DNA of 64,000 nucleotides from Pedobacter puniceum (GTDB taxonomy: Bacteria; Bacteroidota; Bacteroidia; Sphingobacteriales; Sphingobacteriaceae), in assembly GCF_009674685.1 (NCBI RefSeq), contig NZ_WKJI01000001.1:1-64000 (forward strand). The letters run 5' to 3'. Both the position numbers and the translations under genes were made by a program. The notes beneath the pieces were generated by a model that saw only the letters and a program-made list of their open reading frames with translations, was not told the origin of the DNA and did not search any database. Of the stretch, positions 33,435 through 42,555 are shown in pieces. Each line of letters begins with the position of its first letter. The first letter of the stretch is position 1.

Positions 33435-33558
33435 ATTTTTCAGTTTTAAATAAATGTAAATAAGACTTTACAACAAGTTTGCCAAAAGATTATTCATACA
33501 ATAATGATTATAATACTTAATAAGAGCTTTAAAAAATGCCTCAGAATTTGCCACCTAA

Positions 33559-33634
33559 ACCCGATTGAAGCATTTGTTTGAGCTCTTTAGCAATTGGGAA
33601 ATTGCTAAAAGCGAGTGCGGAAAGCGGGACAGCC
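33559..33634 (+). repeat. Structured intergenic element, copy 1
   Basis: CCCG..CGGG closing pair; perfect hairpin TTTAGCAATT-GGGA..AATTGCTAAA; distal GCGGAAAGCGGGACAGCC. Confidence 0.55.
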
Positions 33635-33769
33635 TTTAATAGTAGTACTAAATGTGCTTTTCTAATTTTTAAATACATCCTAGGCTTTTAAATTAGACTT
33701 CCGGCATCGGGGTCATCGGATATTTAAACTTTTTTCACTCAACCTATTGAATATCAAAAAATAAAAACC

Positions 33770-33777
33770 TACTTTTG
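33770..33777 (+). promoter_or_regulatory. Promoter -7 element of str operon
   Basis: TACTTTTG followed by CAGTCC upstream of rpsL. Confidence 0.6.
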
Positions 33778-33857
33778 CAGTCCTTTTAAATGGGCATGGT
33801 ATGCCGTGTTCAAATTTGAGGGTAGTTAAAAGAAATTTTTAAACATAAATTCATTAA

Positions 33858-34271
33858 ATGCCAACCATTCAACAATTAGTTAGGAAAGGTAGAGTAGCTC
33901 TGGAGGATAAGAGTAAATCCCCAGCGTTGGACAGCTGTCCACAGCGAAGAGGAGTATGTACCCGTGTATATACAACTACCCCTAAAAAACCAAACTCAGC
34001 AATGCGTAAAGTTGCCCGTGTACGTTTAACCAATGGTAAAGAGGTTAACGCTTACATTCCGGGTGAAGGTCACAACTTACAAGAGCACTCTATTGTGTTA
34101 GTAAGAGGTGGAAGAGTAAAAGATTTACCAGGTGTTCGTTATCACATCGTTCGTGGTGCTTTAGATACTGCAGGTGTTGCAGGTCGTAATCAGCGTCGTT
34201 CTAAATATGGTACTAAGAGACCAAAACCAGGACAAGCAGCAGCAGCTCCAGCAAAAGGTAAAAAGAAATAA
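33858..34271 (+). CDS. rpsL: 30S ribosomal protein S12
   Basis: [34 protein letters not shown]. Confidence 0.98.
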   Translation: MPTIQQLVRKGRVALEDKSKSPALDSCPQRRGVCTRVYTTTPKKPNSAMRKVARVRLTNGKEVNAYIPGEGHNLQEHSIVLVRGGRVKDLPGVRYHIVRGALDTAGVAGRNQRRSKYGTKRPKPGQAAAAPAKGKKK

Positions 34272-34290
34272 TTAAACGGAGGAAAAGAAC

Positions 34291-34758
34291 ATGAGAAAGT
34301 CGAAACCAAAAAAGAGAATTATTCTTCCTGATCCAAAGTTTAACGACGTTATGGTTACCAGGTTTGTGAATAATATGATGTACGATGGAAAAAAATCTAT
34401 CGCTTACGATATATTTTATAAAGCTATTGATTTAGTTGAGTCTAAAACTAGTGAAAACGGTTTAGAGCAATGGAAAAAAGCTTTAAATAATGTAATGCCA
34501 GGAGTAGAGGTAAAATCACGCCGTGTGGGTGGTGCTAACTTCCAGGTACCAACAGAAGTTCGTCCTGAGCGTAAAATTGCTTTAGGTATGAAATGGTTAA
34601 TTAGCTATTCAAGAAAACGTGGTGAAAAAACCATGATGGAAAAATTAGCTGGTGAAATTATTTCTGCTGCTAAAGGTGAAGGTGCTGCAGTGAAGAAAAA
34701 AGAAGATACACATAAAATGGCAGAAGCTAACAAAGCTTTCTCTCATTTCAGATTCTAG
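34291..34758 (+). CDS. rpsG: 30S ribosomal protein S7
   Basis: [36 protein letters not shown]. Confidence 0.98.
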   Translation: MRKSKPKKRIILPDPKFNDVMVTRFVNNMMYDGKKSIAYDIFYKAIDLVESKTSENGLEQWKKALNNVMPGVEVKSRRVGGANFQVPTEVRPERKIALGMKWLISYSRKRGEKTMMEKLAGEIISAAKGEGAAVKKKEDTHKMAEANKAFSHFRF

Positions 34759-34781
34759 AAACACAGATTACATAGATTAAC

Positions 34782-34828
34782 ATGATTACACCGATTTTTA
34801 GCAACTAACTGGAAATCGGTGTAATCAT
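34782..34828. repeat. Perfect 16-bp inverted repeat in rpsG-fusA spacer
   Basis: ATGATTACACCGATTT (34782-34797) / AAATCGGTGTAATCAT (34813-34828). Confidence 0.9.
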
Positions 34829-34853
34829 TTAAAAATCCTATAAATCATTTATA

Positions 34854-36962
34854 ATGTCAAGAGATTTAAAATTCACAAGAAACATTGGAATTGCTGCTCA
34901 CATTGATGCTGGTAAAACTACCACTACAGAGCGTATTCTATATTATGCAGGTGTGAACCACAAAATTGGTGAGGTACACGATGGTGCTTCTACTATGGAC
35001 TGGATGGTTCAAGAGGCTGAAAGAGGTATAACAATTACTTCTGCTGCTACAACTGTAAACTGGAAATACAGAGGAAATAACTACCATATCAATATTATTG
35101 ATACCCCAGGTCACGTTGACTTTACCGTAGAGGTAAACCGTTCTTTACGTGTTTTGGATGGTTTAGTTTTCTTGTTTTCTGCGGTTGATGGTGTTGAGCC
35201 TCAATCTGAAACTAACTGGCGTTTAGCTAACAATTATAATGTATCACGTATTGGTTTTGTTAACAAAATGGATAGAGCTGGTGCTGATTTCTTAAAAGTT
35301 GTTAAGCAAGTAAAGGATATGTTAGGTTCTAACGCTATTCCTTTACAAATTCCTATTGGTGCAGAAGATTCTTTCAAAGGTGTGGTAGATTTAATCAACT
35401 GGAGAGGTATTGTTTGGAATGAAGCTGATAAAGGTATGACTTTTACAGAAGTTCCAATTCCTGATGATTTAGTTGATGAAGCAACTGAGTGGAGAGAGAA
35501 ATTATTAGAAGCTGTTGCTGAATATGATGAGTCTTTAATGGAGAAATTCTTTGATGACCCTTCTACCATTACAGAGCGTGAGATTTTAGACGCTTTACGT
35601 CAGGCAGTATTAGATGCTAAAATTGTTCCTATGGTTTGTGGTTCATCTTTCAAAAATAAAGGGGTACAAACTATGCTTGATTATGTGATGGAATTATTGC
35701 CTTCACCACTAGATCAAGAAGGTATCAAAGGTACGAATCCTAATACTGGCGAAGATGTAACTCGTAAGCCAGATATTAAAGAGCCTTTTTCTGCATTAGC
35801 ATTTAAAATTGCTACCGATCCTTTTGTTGGTCGTTTATGCTTTATCCGTGTTTACTCAGGTAATTTAGAGGCTGGTTCTTATGTTTACAATGCTCGTTCA
35901 GAAAATAAAGAACGTATTTCTCGTATTTTCCAAATGCATGCAAATAAGCAAAACCCAATTCCTAATGTTGGAGCTGGAGATATAGCTGCTGTTGTAGGTT
36001 TCAAGGATATTAAAACCGGAGATACGCTTTGCGATGAGAAGAGCCCTATCGTTCTAGAGTCAATGCAGTTCCCAGAGCCAGTTATTGGATTAGCAATTGA
36101 GCCAAAAACTCAAGCTGATGTTGATAAATTAGGTATGGCTTTAGGTAAATTAGCTGAGGAAGATCCAACTTTCCGTGTTCATACTGATGAAGATTCTGGA
36201 CAAACCATCATTCAAGGTATGGGTGAGCTTCACTTAGATATCTTAATGGACCGTTTAAAACGTGAGTTTAAAGTAGAGGTTAACCAAGGTGCGCCACAAG
36301 TAGCATACAAAGAAGCTATTACTGGTACTGTTCAACACCGCGAGACATACAAAAAACAAACTGGTGGTCGTGGTAAATTTGCTGATATACAAGTTGTTAT
36401 TTCTCCTGCTGATGATGAAACTAAAGTTGGTCTTCAGTTTGAAAATGAGATTTCAGGTGGTGCTATCCCTCGTGAATTTATCCCATCTGTACAAAAAGGT
36501 TTTGAAGCTTCATTACCAAACGGTGTGTTAGCAGGTTTCCCTGTAACTTCAATGAAAGTTCGTTTAATTGATGGTTCTTTCCACCCAGTGGATTCAGATG
36601 CATTATCATTCGAATTAGCAGCTCGTAACGCTTTCCGCGAAGCGCTTCCAAAATGTAAACCGGTATTAATGGAGCCAATCATGAAAATTGAGGTATTAAC
36701 TCCAGAAGAAAACATGGGTGATGTAATGGGAGACTTAAACCGTCGTCGTGGTCAGTTACAAGGTATGGATACAAGAGCTGGTGCTCAAGTTATCAAAGCC
36801 TTAGTGCCACTTTCTGAGATGTTTGGTTATGTTACCCAACTACGTACAATTACATCTGGTAGAGCAACTTCTACAATGGAATTTGACCATTATGAGCCAG
36901 CTCCAAGAAACGTACAAGAAGAAGTAGTAGCTAAAGCTAAAGGTGCTAAAGCAAACGCATAA
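34854..36962 (+). CDS. fusA: Elongation factor G
   Basis: [22 protein letters not shown]; full-length 702 aa. Confidence 0.98.
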   Translation: MSRDLKFTRNIGIAAHIDAGKTTTTERILYYAGVNHKIGEVHDGASTMDWMVQEAERGITITSAATTVNWKYRGNNYHINIIDTPGHVDFTVEVNRSLRVLDGLVFLFSAVDGVEPQSETNWRLANNYNVSRIGFVNKMDRAGADFLKVVKQVKDMLGSNAIPLQIPIGAEDSFKGVVDLINWRGIVWNEADKGMTFTEVPIPDDLVDEATEWREKLLEAVAEYDESLMEKFFDDPSTITEREILDALRQAVLDAKIVPMVCGSSFKNKGVQTMLDYVMELLPSPLDQEGIKGTNPNTGEDVTRKPDIKEPFSALAFKIATDPFVGRLCFIRVYSGNLEAGSYVYNARSENKERISRIFQMHANKQNPIPNVGAGDIAAVVGFKDIKTGDTLCDEKSPIVLESMQFPEPVIGLAIEPKTQADVDKLGMALGKLAEEDPTFRVHTDEDSGQTIIQGMGELHLDILMDRLKREFKVEVNQGAPQVAYKEAITGTVQHRETYKKQTGGRGKFADIQVVISPADDETKVGLQFENEISGGAIPREFIPSVQKGFEASLPNGVLAGFPVTSMKVRLIDGSFHPVDSDALSFELAARNAFREALPKCKPVLMEPIMKIEVLTPEENMGDVMGDLNRRRGQLQGMDTRAGAQVIKALVPLSEMFGYVTQLRTITSGRATSTMEFDHYEPAPRNVQEEVVAKAKGAKANA

Positions 36963-36972
36963 TAAGTAGAAA

Positions 36973-37024
36973 GTTAAAAGTAGAAAGTAAAAAGACTTGA
37001 AACCTTAAGCTTTCTACTTTTAAC
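36973..37024. repeat. Perfect 15-bp inverted repeat in fusA-rpsJ spacer
   Basis: GTTAAAAGTAGAAAG (36973-36987) / CTTTCTACTTTTAAC (37010-37024). Confidence 0.9.
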
Positions 37025-37088
37025 CTTAATAAAATAAACCCGATTATCGTTACAAATAGCTCTAACGATTAATCTTAAAACAAAAACA

Positions 37089-37394
37089 ATGAGCCAAAGA
37101 ATTAGAATTAAATTAAAATCTTACGATTACAATTTGGTAGATAAGTCTGCTGAGAAAATCGTTAAAACTGTTAAACCTACGGGTGCAGTAGTTAGTGGTC
37201 CAATTCCTCTTCCAACTGAGAAGAAAATTTACACTGTATTACGTTCTCCACACGTTAACAAAAAAGCAAGAGAGCAATTTCAATTATGCTCTTACAAAAG
37301 ATTATTAGATATCTACAGTGCTTCTGCAAAAACTGTAGATGCTTTAATGAAACTTGAATTACCTTCAGGTGTTGAAGTAGAAATTAAAGTCTGA
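37089..37394 (+). CDS. rpsJ: 30S ribosomal protein S10
   Basis: [42 protein letters not shown]. Confidence 0.98.
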   Translation: MSQRIRIKLKSYDYNLVDKSAEKIVKTVKPTGAVVSGPIPLPTEKKIYTVLRSPHVNKKAREQFQLCSYKRLLDIYSASAKTVDALMKLELPSGVEVEIKV

Positions 37395-37415
37395 TAGTCC
37401 AAATACATCGATTTT

Positions 37416-37452
37416 AAAGCCCTTTCCTTTCATTAGAAATGGGCTTTTTTTA
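37416..37452 (+). terminator. Terminator after rpsJ
   Basis: AAAGCCC..TTTC/GAAA..GGGCTTT followed by TTTTTATC. Confidence 0.75.
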
Positions 37453-37463
37453 TCTCAAAAATA

Positions 37464-37495
37464 ATGACCATTTTTGTCATGAATTAATTTGTCAC
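37464..37495 (+). promoter_or_regulatory. Candidate operator upstream of the Fic gene
   Basis: ATGAC-N7-GTCAT palindrome plus direct repeat TTTGTCAT/TTTGTCAC. Confidence 0.35.
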
Positions 37496-37498
37496 AAA

Positions 37499-38545
37499 AT
37501 GAACTCCCAAATTAAAGCAGCTAGAATTAATAAAGGACTAAAAGTGAGGGAACTTGCTCAGTTGCTAAAAATTGATTCTTCTTTAGTAAGTAAATTTGAG
37601 TCTGGAGTAAGAAAACCTACTAGAGAGCAAGTTATTCAAATAGCTCAGATTTTAGATTTAGATGCGCATGAATTACTCATAGATTGGTTAAGCGAGCAAG
37701 TTGTTGATCAAGTGGGTTATGGTAATTTCGCTTTGGAAGTTCTTTCTCTTGCCGAAGAGAAGATAAGATACTATAAAAAAAGCGAGTTAATCGCCTTAAA
37801 GAAATTAACAGATATTTTAGCTGAAATTGATGAGTTAAAACAAAAATTAGCACAGCATAGGGCTTTAGAAAGTTTTAAAATTATTAAAGCCTTAGAGTTA
37901 GAATATACTTTTGAAAGTAATAGGATAGAAGGAAATACGCTTACGCTTAAAGAAACAGATTTGGTAATTAATGAGGGGATTACTATTTCAGGTAAAAGTA
38001 TGCAAGAACATTTAGAAGCTATAAATCATAAAGAGGCTTTAGATTTTCTTAAAGATTTAGTAAGCAGTAATAATGATTTTTCTGAAAGGCATTTATTATT
38101 GTTGCATTCGCTTATCCTTAAAGGGATTGATTCTAAATATGCAGGTGTTTATAGGGACGTACAAGTTATGATAAGCGGAAGCAGACATTTGCCTCCACAA
38201 CCATACTTGATAAAGAAGCAAATGGAAGATTTGTTTTTTTGGTATCAGGCTCATAAAAAATATTTACATCCGGTTGTTTTAGCTGCAGAACTATCTGAAA
38301 GATTAGTTACCATTCATCCTTTTTTAGATGGTAATGGCAGAACTTCTAGACTTATCATGAATCTTATTTTGTTAAAAAACGGTTATGTAATTGCAAACAT
38401 TAAAGGTGATGCCGAAAACCGTATGAAATATTATGAAGCTTTAGAAAATGCTCAAGTAGATAATCAAAAGGAGGGTTTCCATCTTTTTGTAGCCCAAGTA
38501 GAGTTAGAGGCTATGAAAAGATATTGCTCAATTTTAGGGGTTTAA
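37499..38545 (+). CDS. Fic family protein with N-terminal XRE HTH domain; ORF-track start is upstream of likely ATG 37499
   Basis: HTH IKAARINKGLKVRELAQLLKIDSSLVSKFESGVRKPT; Fic motif HPFLDGNGRTSRL; inhibitory motif SNRIEG. Confidence 0.95.
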   Translation: MNSQIKAARINKGLKVRELAQLLKIDSSLVSKFESGVRKPTREQVIQIAQILDLDAHELLIDWLSEQVVDQVGYGNFALEVLSLAEEKIRYYKKSELIALKKLTDILAEIDELKQKLAQHRALESFKIIKALELEYTFESNRIEGNTLTLKETDLVINEGITISGKSMQEHLEAINHKEALDFLKDLVSSNNDFSERHLLLLHSLILKGIDSKYAGVYRDVQVMISGSRHLPPQPYLIKKQMEDLFFWYQAHKKYLHPVVLAAELSERLVTIHPFLDGNGRTSRLIMNLILLKNGYVIANIKGDAENRMKYYEALENAQVDNQKEGFHLFVAQVELEAMKRYCSILGV

Positions 38546-38574
38546 AATCTATATCTTTTAATATCTTAGCAACG

Positions 38575-39837
38575 ATGAATATAGGATTAATAGGTCTTGG
38601 CGATATGGGGAAGCTATATGCAAAGAAATTTGCAGCTGCAGGGCTTTCTGTTTTTGGATGTGATTTGCCAGACCGTACGCTAGAACTACAAGAAGAATTA
38701 GGTCCTTTAGGAATAATAGTTCTGAATAATGGTTTGGAAGTATCTGCAAAATGCGATTTTATTTTTTATGCGGTAGAGGCAGAAAAGATTAAAGAAGTTG
38801 TAGCTGCTTGTGCTTTTTCTACAAAAAAGGGAGCTATTGTAACAGGTATGACATCGGTTAAAACTCCAGAAGTAGAAGCATTTGAGCGTTATTTATCAAA
38901 AGATATAGAGTTAATCATAACCCATTCTTTACATGGTCCAGGTTTTAGTACTAAAGGTCAGAAACTAATTGTTGCCCCGCATCGGATATCTGCTGAGTCT
39001 TATGCAAGGGCTATTCAAGTTTTACAACTTCTAGAATCTGAAATTATTGAGCTTAATGATTATCATCAGCATGATCAAATCATGGCAGATACACAAGCGG
39101 TAACACACATGGGTTTTGAAAGCATGGGTACCGCTTGGAAAAATGCAGGAACTTATCCTTGGGAAAGTGGCGCTTATGTTTCTGGAATAGATAATGTTAA
39201 GATTTTAACCACTCTGAGAATCTTTAGTTATAAAGCTCATATTTATGCAGGTTTAGCTATTTTAAATCCATACGCCACTGCTCAGATTATTGCTTACGCT
39301 CAATCAGAATCAACTTTATTTAAAATGATGATTCAAGAGGATGAGGCTAATTTTAGGAAAAGAATTTATAAAGCAAGGGATTTTGTTTTTCATGAACAAA
39401 CCAATCTTATTTTATTTGATGATAAGATTATGCAAGAATTTAGTATAGGTGATAATCAAGAATTGGCTAAACATAATTCTCACCTTAGTTTACTTGCTAT
39501 GGTTGATGCCTGGCATCAATTAGGTATTAATCCATATGATAATATGATTTGCCAAACACCTCCTTTTAAACTCAGATTAGGAATTGTAGAGTATCTCTTT
39601 AAGAATGAAGCCTTATTAGAAGATACTATTCAAACAGCTTTATACGATAAGAGTATAAGAGGAGATGATTTAGAGTTTCATACAGCAGTACGAGAATGGG
39701 CTTCTATAATCAGATATAAAGATATGGAAGGTTATAAAACTCATTTTAAAGAAGCGAAAGACTTTTTTGAACCTCTTCTAGAAAAGGGGCGTATACAAAG
39801 TGCTTTATTGATTAAGCGTTTATCAACGCCTATATAA
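38575..39837 (+). CDS. Prephenate dehydrogenase of fungal TYR1-like type
   Basis: IGLIGLGDMGKLYAKKF, ITHSLHGPGFSTKGQ, ADTQAVTHMGFESMGTAWKNAGTYPW, NSHLSLLAMVDAWHQLGINPYDNMICQTP. Confidence 0.85.
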   Translation: MNIGLIGLGDMGKLYAKKFAAAGLSVFGCDLPDRTLELQEELGPLGIIVLNNGLEVSAKCDFIFYAVEAEKIKEVVAACAFSTKKGAIVTGMTSVKTPEVEAFERYLSKDIELIITHSLHGPGFSTKGQKLIVAPHRISAESYARAIQVLQLLESEIIELNDYHQHDQIMADTQAVTHMGFESMGTAWKNAGTYPWESGAYVSGIDNVKILTTLRIFSYKAHIYAGLAILNPYATAQIIAYAQSESTLFKMMIQEDEANFRKRIYKARDFVFHEQTNLILFDDKIMQEFSIGDNQELAKHNSHLSLLAMVDAWHQLGINPYDNMICQTPPFKLRLGIVEYLFKNEALLEDTIQTALYDKSIRGDDLEFHTAVREWASIIRYKDMEGYKTHFKEAKDFFEPLLEKGRIQSALLIKRLSTPI

Positions 39838-40413
39838 CTCGTCTAATTTGTTTCTTTCGTCTTGTAAAGCTCTGGCAAGTTTTTTCTCATTATCATTAGC
39901 TTTTATTTTAAAGTTTTTGAATTCATCATTTAAATCATTAAAAAGCTTAGTTCTATATACAGCCTCATTTCTAAAGCCTTTTGTTCTAAATATTAAAAAG
40001 ACAGATAAACTTGCTAAAAGAATAATTTAGGCCCACATAGTAGTTTGGTAGCTAGTTTTAGAAAGTGGAATAAATCCCAATAGTAGTATTTCATCTTTAG
40101 CATTTAATGCTGAAGTTAAGTTATCATCTTTTTCTACTAAAAGCTTTTTAAGCTGGTTTATTTCTGATTGTTGGTTCTTAAGTTGGCTTTGAGCTTGATT
40201 TAGCTTTGCTTGTTTATATTTTAAAGTATCTGTTGTGTTTTTCCAAAGATTTTTTATCTGATTTTGATTAATGACTTTATACTCTTGATAATTATTTGCC
40301 TTTTCCACTATATTTTGGTACTGAGTATCTAAACTCGTTTGTGCTTTTGAATAATTAATCGTTCCAAAGGTCAAAAGCATAAAACTATTTAAGAGATATA
40401 ATTTACTTTTCAT
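39823..40413 (-). pseudogene. Exported coiled-coil/TM protein interrupted by one in-frame TAA (40027-40029); ORF track shows only the N-terminal 128 aa
   Basis: Same frame continues after TAA: IILLASLSVFLIFRTKGFRNEAVYRTKLFNDLNDEFKNFKIKANDNEKKLARALQDERNKLDELYRR then TGA at 39823. Confidence 0.75.
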
Positions 40414-40460
40414 GTGTTTTAGGATTTTACATCCAATAAAACAGTGAAAACGTAAGATTA

Positions 40461-40766
40461 TTATATTTTAACTGGTATGAGCTGAAAAATATTAAGTGAA
40501 TTATTTCTGTTTTTGTCTAAATAAAATTCAAAAAGTAAATTATTAGAGCTATCTATGGCGAATCCAGTTAAAGAATCAGCAATAATTTTTATTCTTTCGC
40601 CTGAGTTTAAATTATAGTAGTGTCCGCTTTTTATAATTGGCTTTTCGAGTAACTTTCCTGTTTTCGAGGTATCAGTTGTATGGTCATCTTTAGAAGATAT
40701 TCTATAACAAGCTGCTAAAGTAATTATGAAAAGAGTAATTGTTGATTTAAATACAAGTAATTTCAT
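40461..40766 (-). CDS. Small putative lipoprotein
   Basis: MKLLVFKSTITLFIITLAAC lipobox; no recognised domain. Confidence 0.55.
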   Translation of the reverse strand: MKLLVFKSTITLFIITLAACYRISSKDDHTTDTSKTGKLLEKPIIKSGHYYNLNSGERIKIIADSLTGFAIDSSNNLLFEFYLDKNRNNSLNIFQLIPVKI

Positions 40767-40900
40767 AATAATGAGATAGGTCAAATGTTAATACAATAAT
40801 TAGTCCCACTTTCTTATGTGCCTCTTAATCTTTAAAAGAGAGATGAAATTTTAGGTGATTGGAGTCTTAAGAAAAAATATGAAAAATAAACTTATAACTG

Positions 40901-40931
40901 TTTGATTATTAATAAGTGTTTCTTATCTTTG
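40901..40931 (+). promoter_or_regulatory. Promoter of the rplC-rplQ block
   Basis: TTTG (40901-40904), N19, TATCTTTG (40924-40931). Confidence 0.7.
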
Positions 40932-41007
40932 CCGTCCCTTTTGGGAATATTGTATCCACCTTGAACGAAGCCCTACTGCTTCGATGGGTGTTAATTTAAT
41001 TATAGAA

Positions 41008-41625
41008 ATGTCAGGAATTATTGGAAAAAAAGTAGGAATGACCAGCATTTTCGACGCAGAAGGTAAGAATATACCTTGTACTGTTATCGAAGCTGGGCCT
41101 TGTGTGGTAACACAAGTGAGAACCGTCGAGAAAGATGGCTATGCTGCTGTTCAGTTAGCTTACGACGAGAAGAAAGAAAAAAACACCACTGCTTCATTAA
41201 AAGGTCATTTTGAGAAAGCTGGAACTACTCCTAAGCGTAAGCTTGTTGAGTTTAAGTATTTTACAGAAGAAAAATCTTTAGGTGATGTTGTTGATGTTAA
41301 TCTTTTCTTAGAAGGTGATTACGTTGATGTAGTTGGTACTTCTAAAGGTAAAGGTTTTCAGGGTGTTGTAAAACGCCACGGTTTTAGCGGGGTGGGTATG
41401 CAAACTCACGGTCAGCACAATCGTTTAAGAGCTCCAGGTTCATTAGGTGCTTCTTCATTCCCTTCAAGAGTATTTAAAGGGATGAGAATGGCTGGAAGAA
41501 CTGGTGGTTCTAGAGTGAAAATTCAAAACCTTCAAATCGTTAAAGTTTTTGCTGAGCAAAATTTATTAGTTGTTAGTGGTTCTATACCAGGAGCAAAGGG
41601 TTCGTACGTATTAATCGAGAAGTAA
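41008..41625 (+). CDS. rplC: 50S ribosomal protein L3
   Basis: [31 protein letters not shown]. Confidence 0.98.
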   Translation: MSGIIGKKVGMTSIFDAEGKNIPCTVIEAGPCVVTQVRTVEKDGYAAVQLAYDEKKEKNTTASLKGHFEKAGTTPKRKLVEFKYFTEEKSLGDVVDVNLFLEGDYVDVVGTSKGKGFQGVVKRHGFSGVGMQTHGQHNRLRAPGSLGASSFPSRVFKGMRMAGRTGGSRVKIQNLQIVKVFAEQNLLVVSGSIPGAKGSYVLIEK

Positions 41626-41626
41626 G

Positions 41627-42256
41627 ATGGAAGTTAAAGTATTAAACATCTCAGGTAAAGAAACAGGTGCCAAGGTGCAACTTCCTGAGGGAATCTTCGG
41701 TATTGAGCCTAATGACCATGCGATTTATTTAGACGTAAAACAGTATTTGGCAAATCAACGTCAAGGTACTCACAAGTCTAAACAACGTAATGAAATTGCC
41801 GGATCAACTAGAAAATTGTACAAGCAAAAAGGTACAGGTGGTGCTAGAGCAGGAAGTATTAAATCTCCATTATTTAATGGTGGTGGTAGAATTTTCGGTC
41901 CTCAACCACGTGACTACAGCTTTAAATTGAACAAAAAGTTAAAAGAAGTTGCTCGTAGATCTGCGCTTTCTTATAAAGCTCAAGACAACAGCGTTTTAGT
42001 ATTAGAGGATTTTACTTTTGAATCTCCAAAAACTAAAGACTTCATCAGCTTACTAAATGCATTAAATTTTGCAAACGAGAAAACATTAGTTGTTTTAGCA
42101 GAAGCAAATCAAAACGTTTATTTAGCAAGCAGAAATCTTCAAAAAGCTAAAGTTATTACAGCAGATCAGTTAAATACATATGATGTATTAAACGCAGGAA
42201 AATTAGTATTAACTACCGGTTCGGTAAAAACATTAGAGGAGGCACTAGCTAAGTAA
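41627..42256 (+). CDS. rplD: 50S ribosomal protein L4
   Basis: [33 protein letters not shown]. Confidence 0.98.
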   Translation: MEVKVLNISGKETGAKVQLPEGIFGIEPNDHAIYLDVKQYLANQRQGTHKSKQRNEIAGSTRKLYKQKGTGGARAGSIKSPLFNGGGRIFGPQPRDYSFKLNKKLKEVARRSALSYKAQDNSVLVLEDFTFESPKTKDFISLLNALNFANEKTLVVLAEANQNVYLASRNLQKAKVITADQLNTYDVLNAGKLVLTTGSVKTLEEALAK

Positions 42257-42257
42257 T

Positions 42258-42548
42258 ATGGAAATTTTAAAAAAACCCGTTCTTACAGAAAAAGCTGCTG
42301 TGTTAACTGAGAAATTGAACCGTTATATTTTCCAGTGTGATCACAGAGCTAACAAATTGCAAATTAAATCTGCAATTGAAGCCATGTATGGTGTTACTGT
42401 TGATGCAGTAAATACTATGGTTGTGGTAGGTAAAAACAAAACCAGATCTACAAAGACTGGTATAGTACAAGGTAGAGTAGCTAAATACAAGAAAGCTATT
42501 ATTACTTTAAAAGAAGGTGAAACTATTGACTTTTATAGCAATATATAA
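42258..42548 (+). CDS. rplW: 50S ribosomal protein L23
   Basis: KKPVLTEKAAVLTEKLNRYIFQCDHRANKLQIK. Confidence 0.97.
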   Translation: MEILKKPVLTEKAAVLTEKLNRYIFQCDHRANKLQIKSAIEAMYGVTVDAVNTMVVVGKNKTRSTKTGIVQGRVAKYKKAIITLKEGETIDFYSNI

Positions 42549-42555
42549 TTAAAAA

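Noticed and set aside
33541-33640. Possible tRNA or tmRNA fragment
   Set aside because: No acceptor stem, T-loop GGTTCGA or anticodon arm arrangement; better explained as the repeated structured element.
36434-36715. Antisense ORFs in fusA
   Set aside because: Two overlapping antisense frames with no domain or start signals.
39848-40030. Plus-strand 60-aa ORF
   Set aside because: It is antisense to the post-stop continuation of the minus-strand coiled-coil gene (39823-40413), whose protein-like composition is more convincing.
40461-40766. Possible toxin/antitoxin partner near the Fic gene
   Set aside because: Sequence looks like a small lipoprotein, it is on the opposite strand and about 1.9 kb from fic; no TA features.
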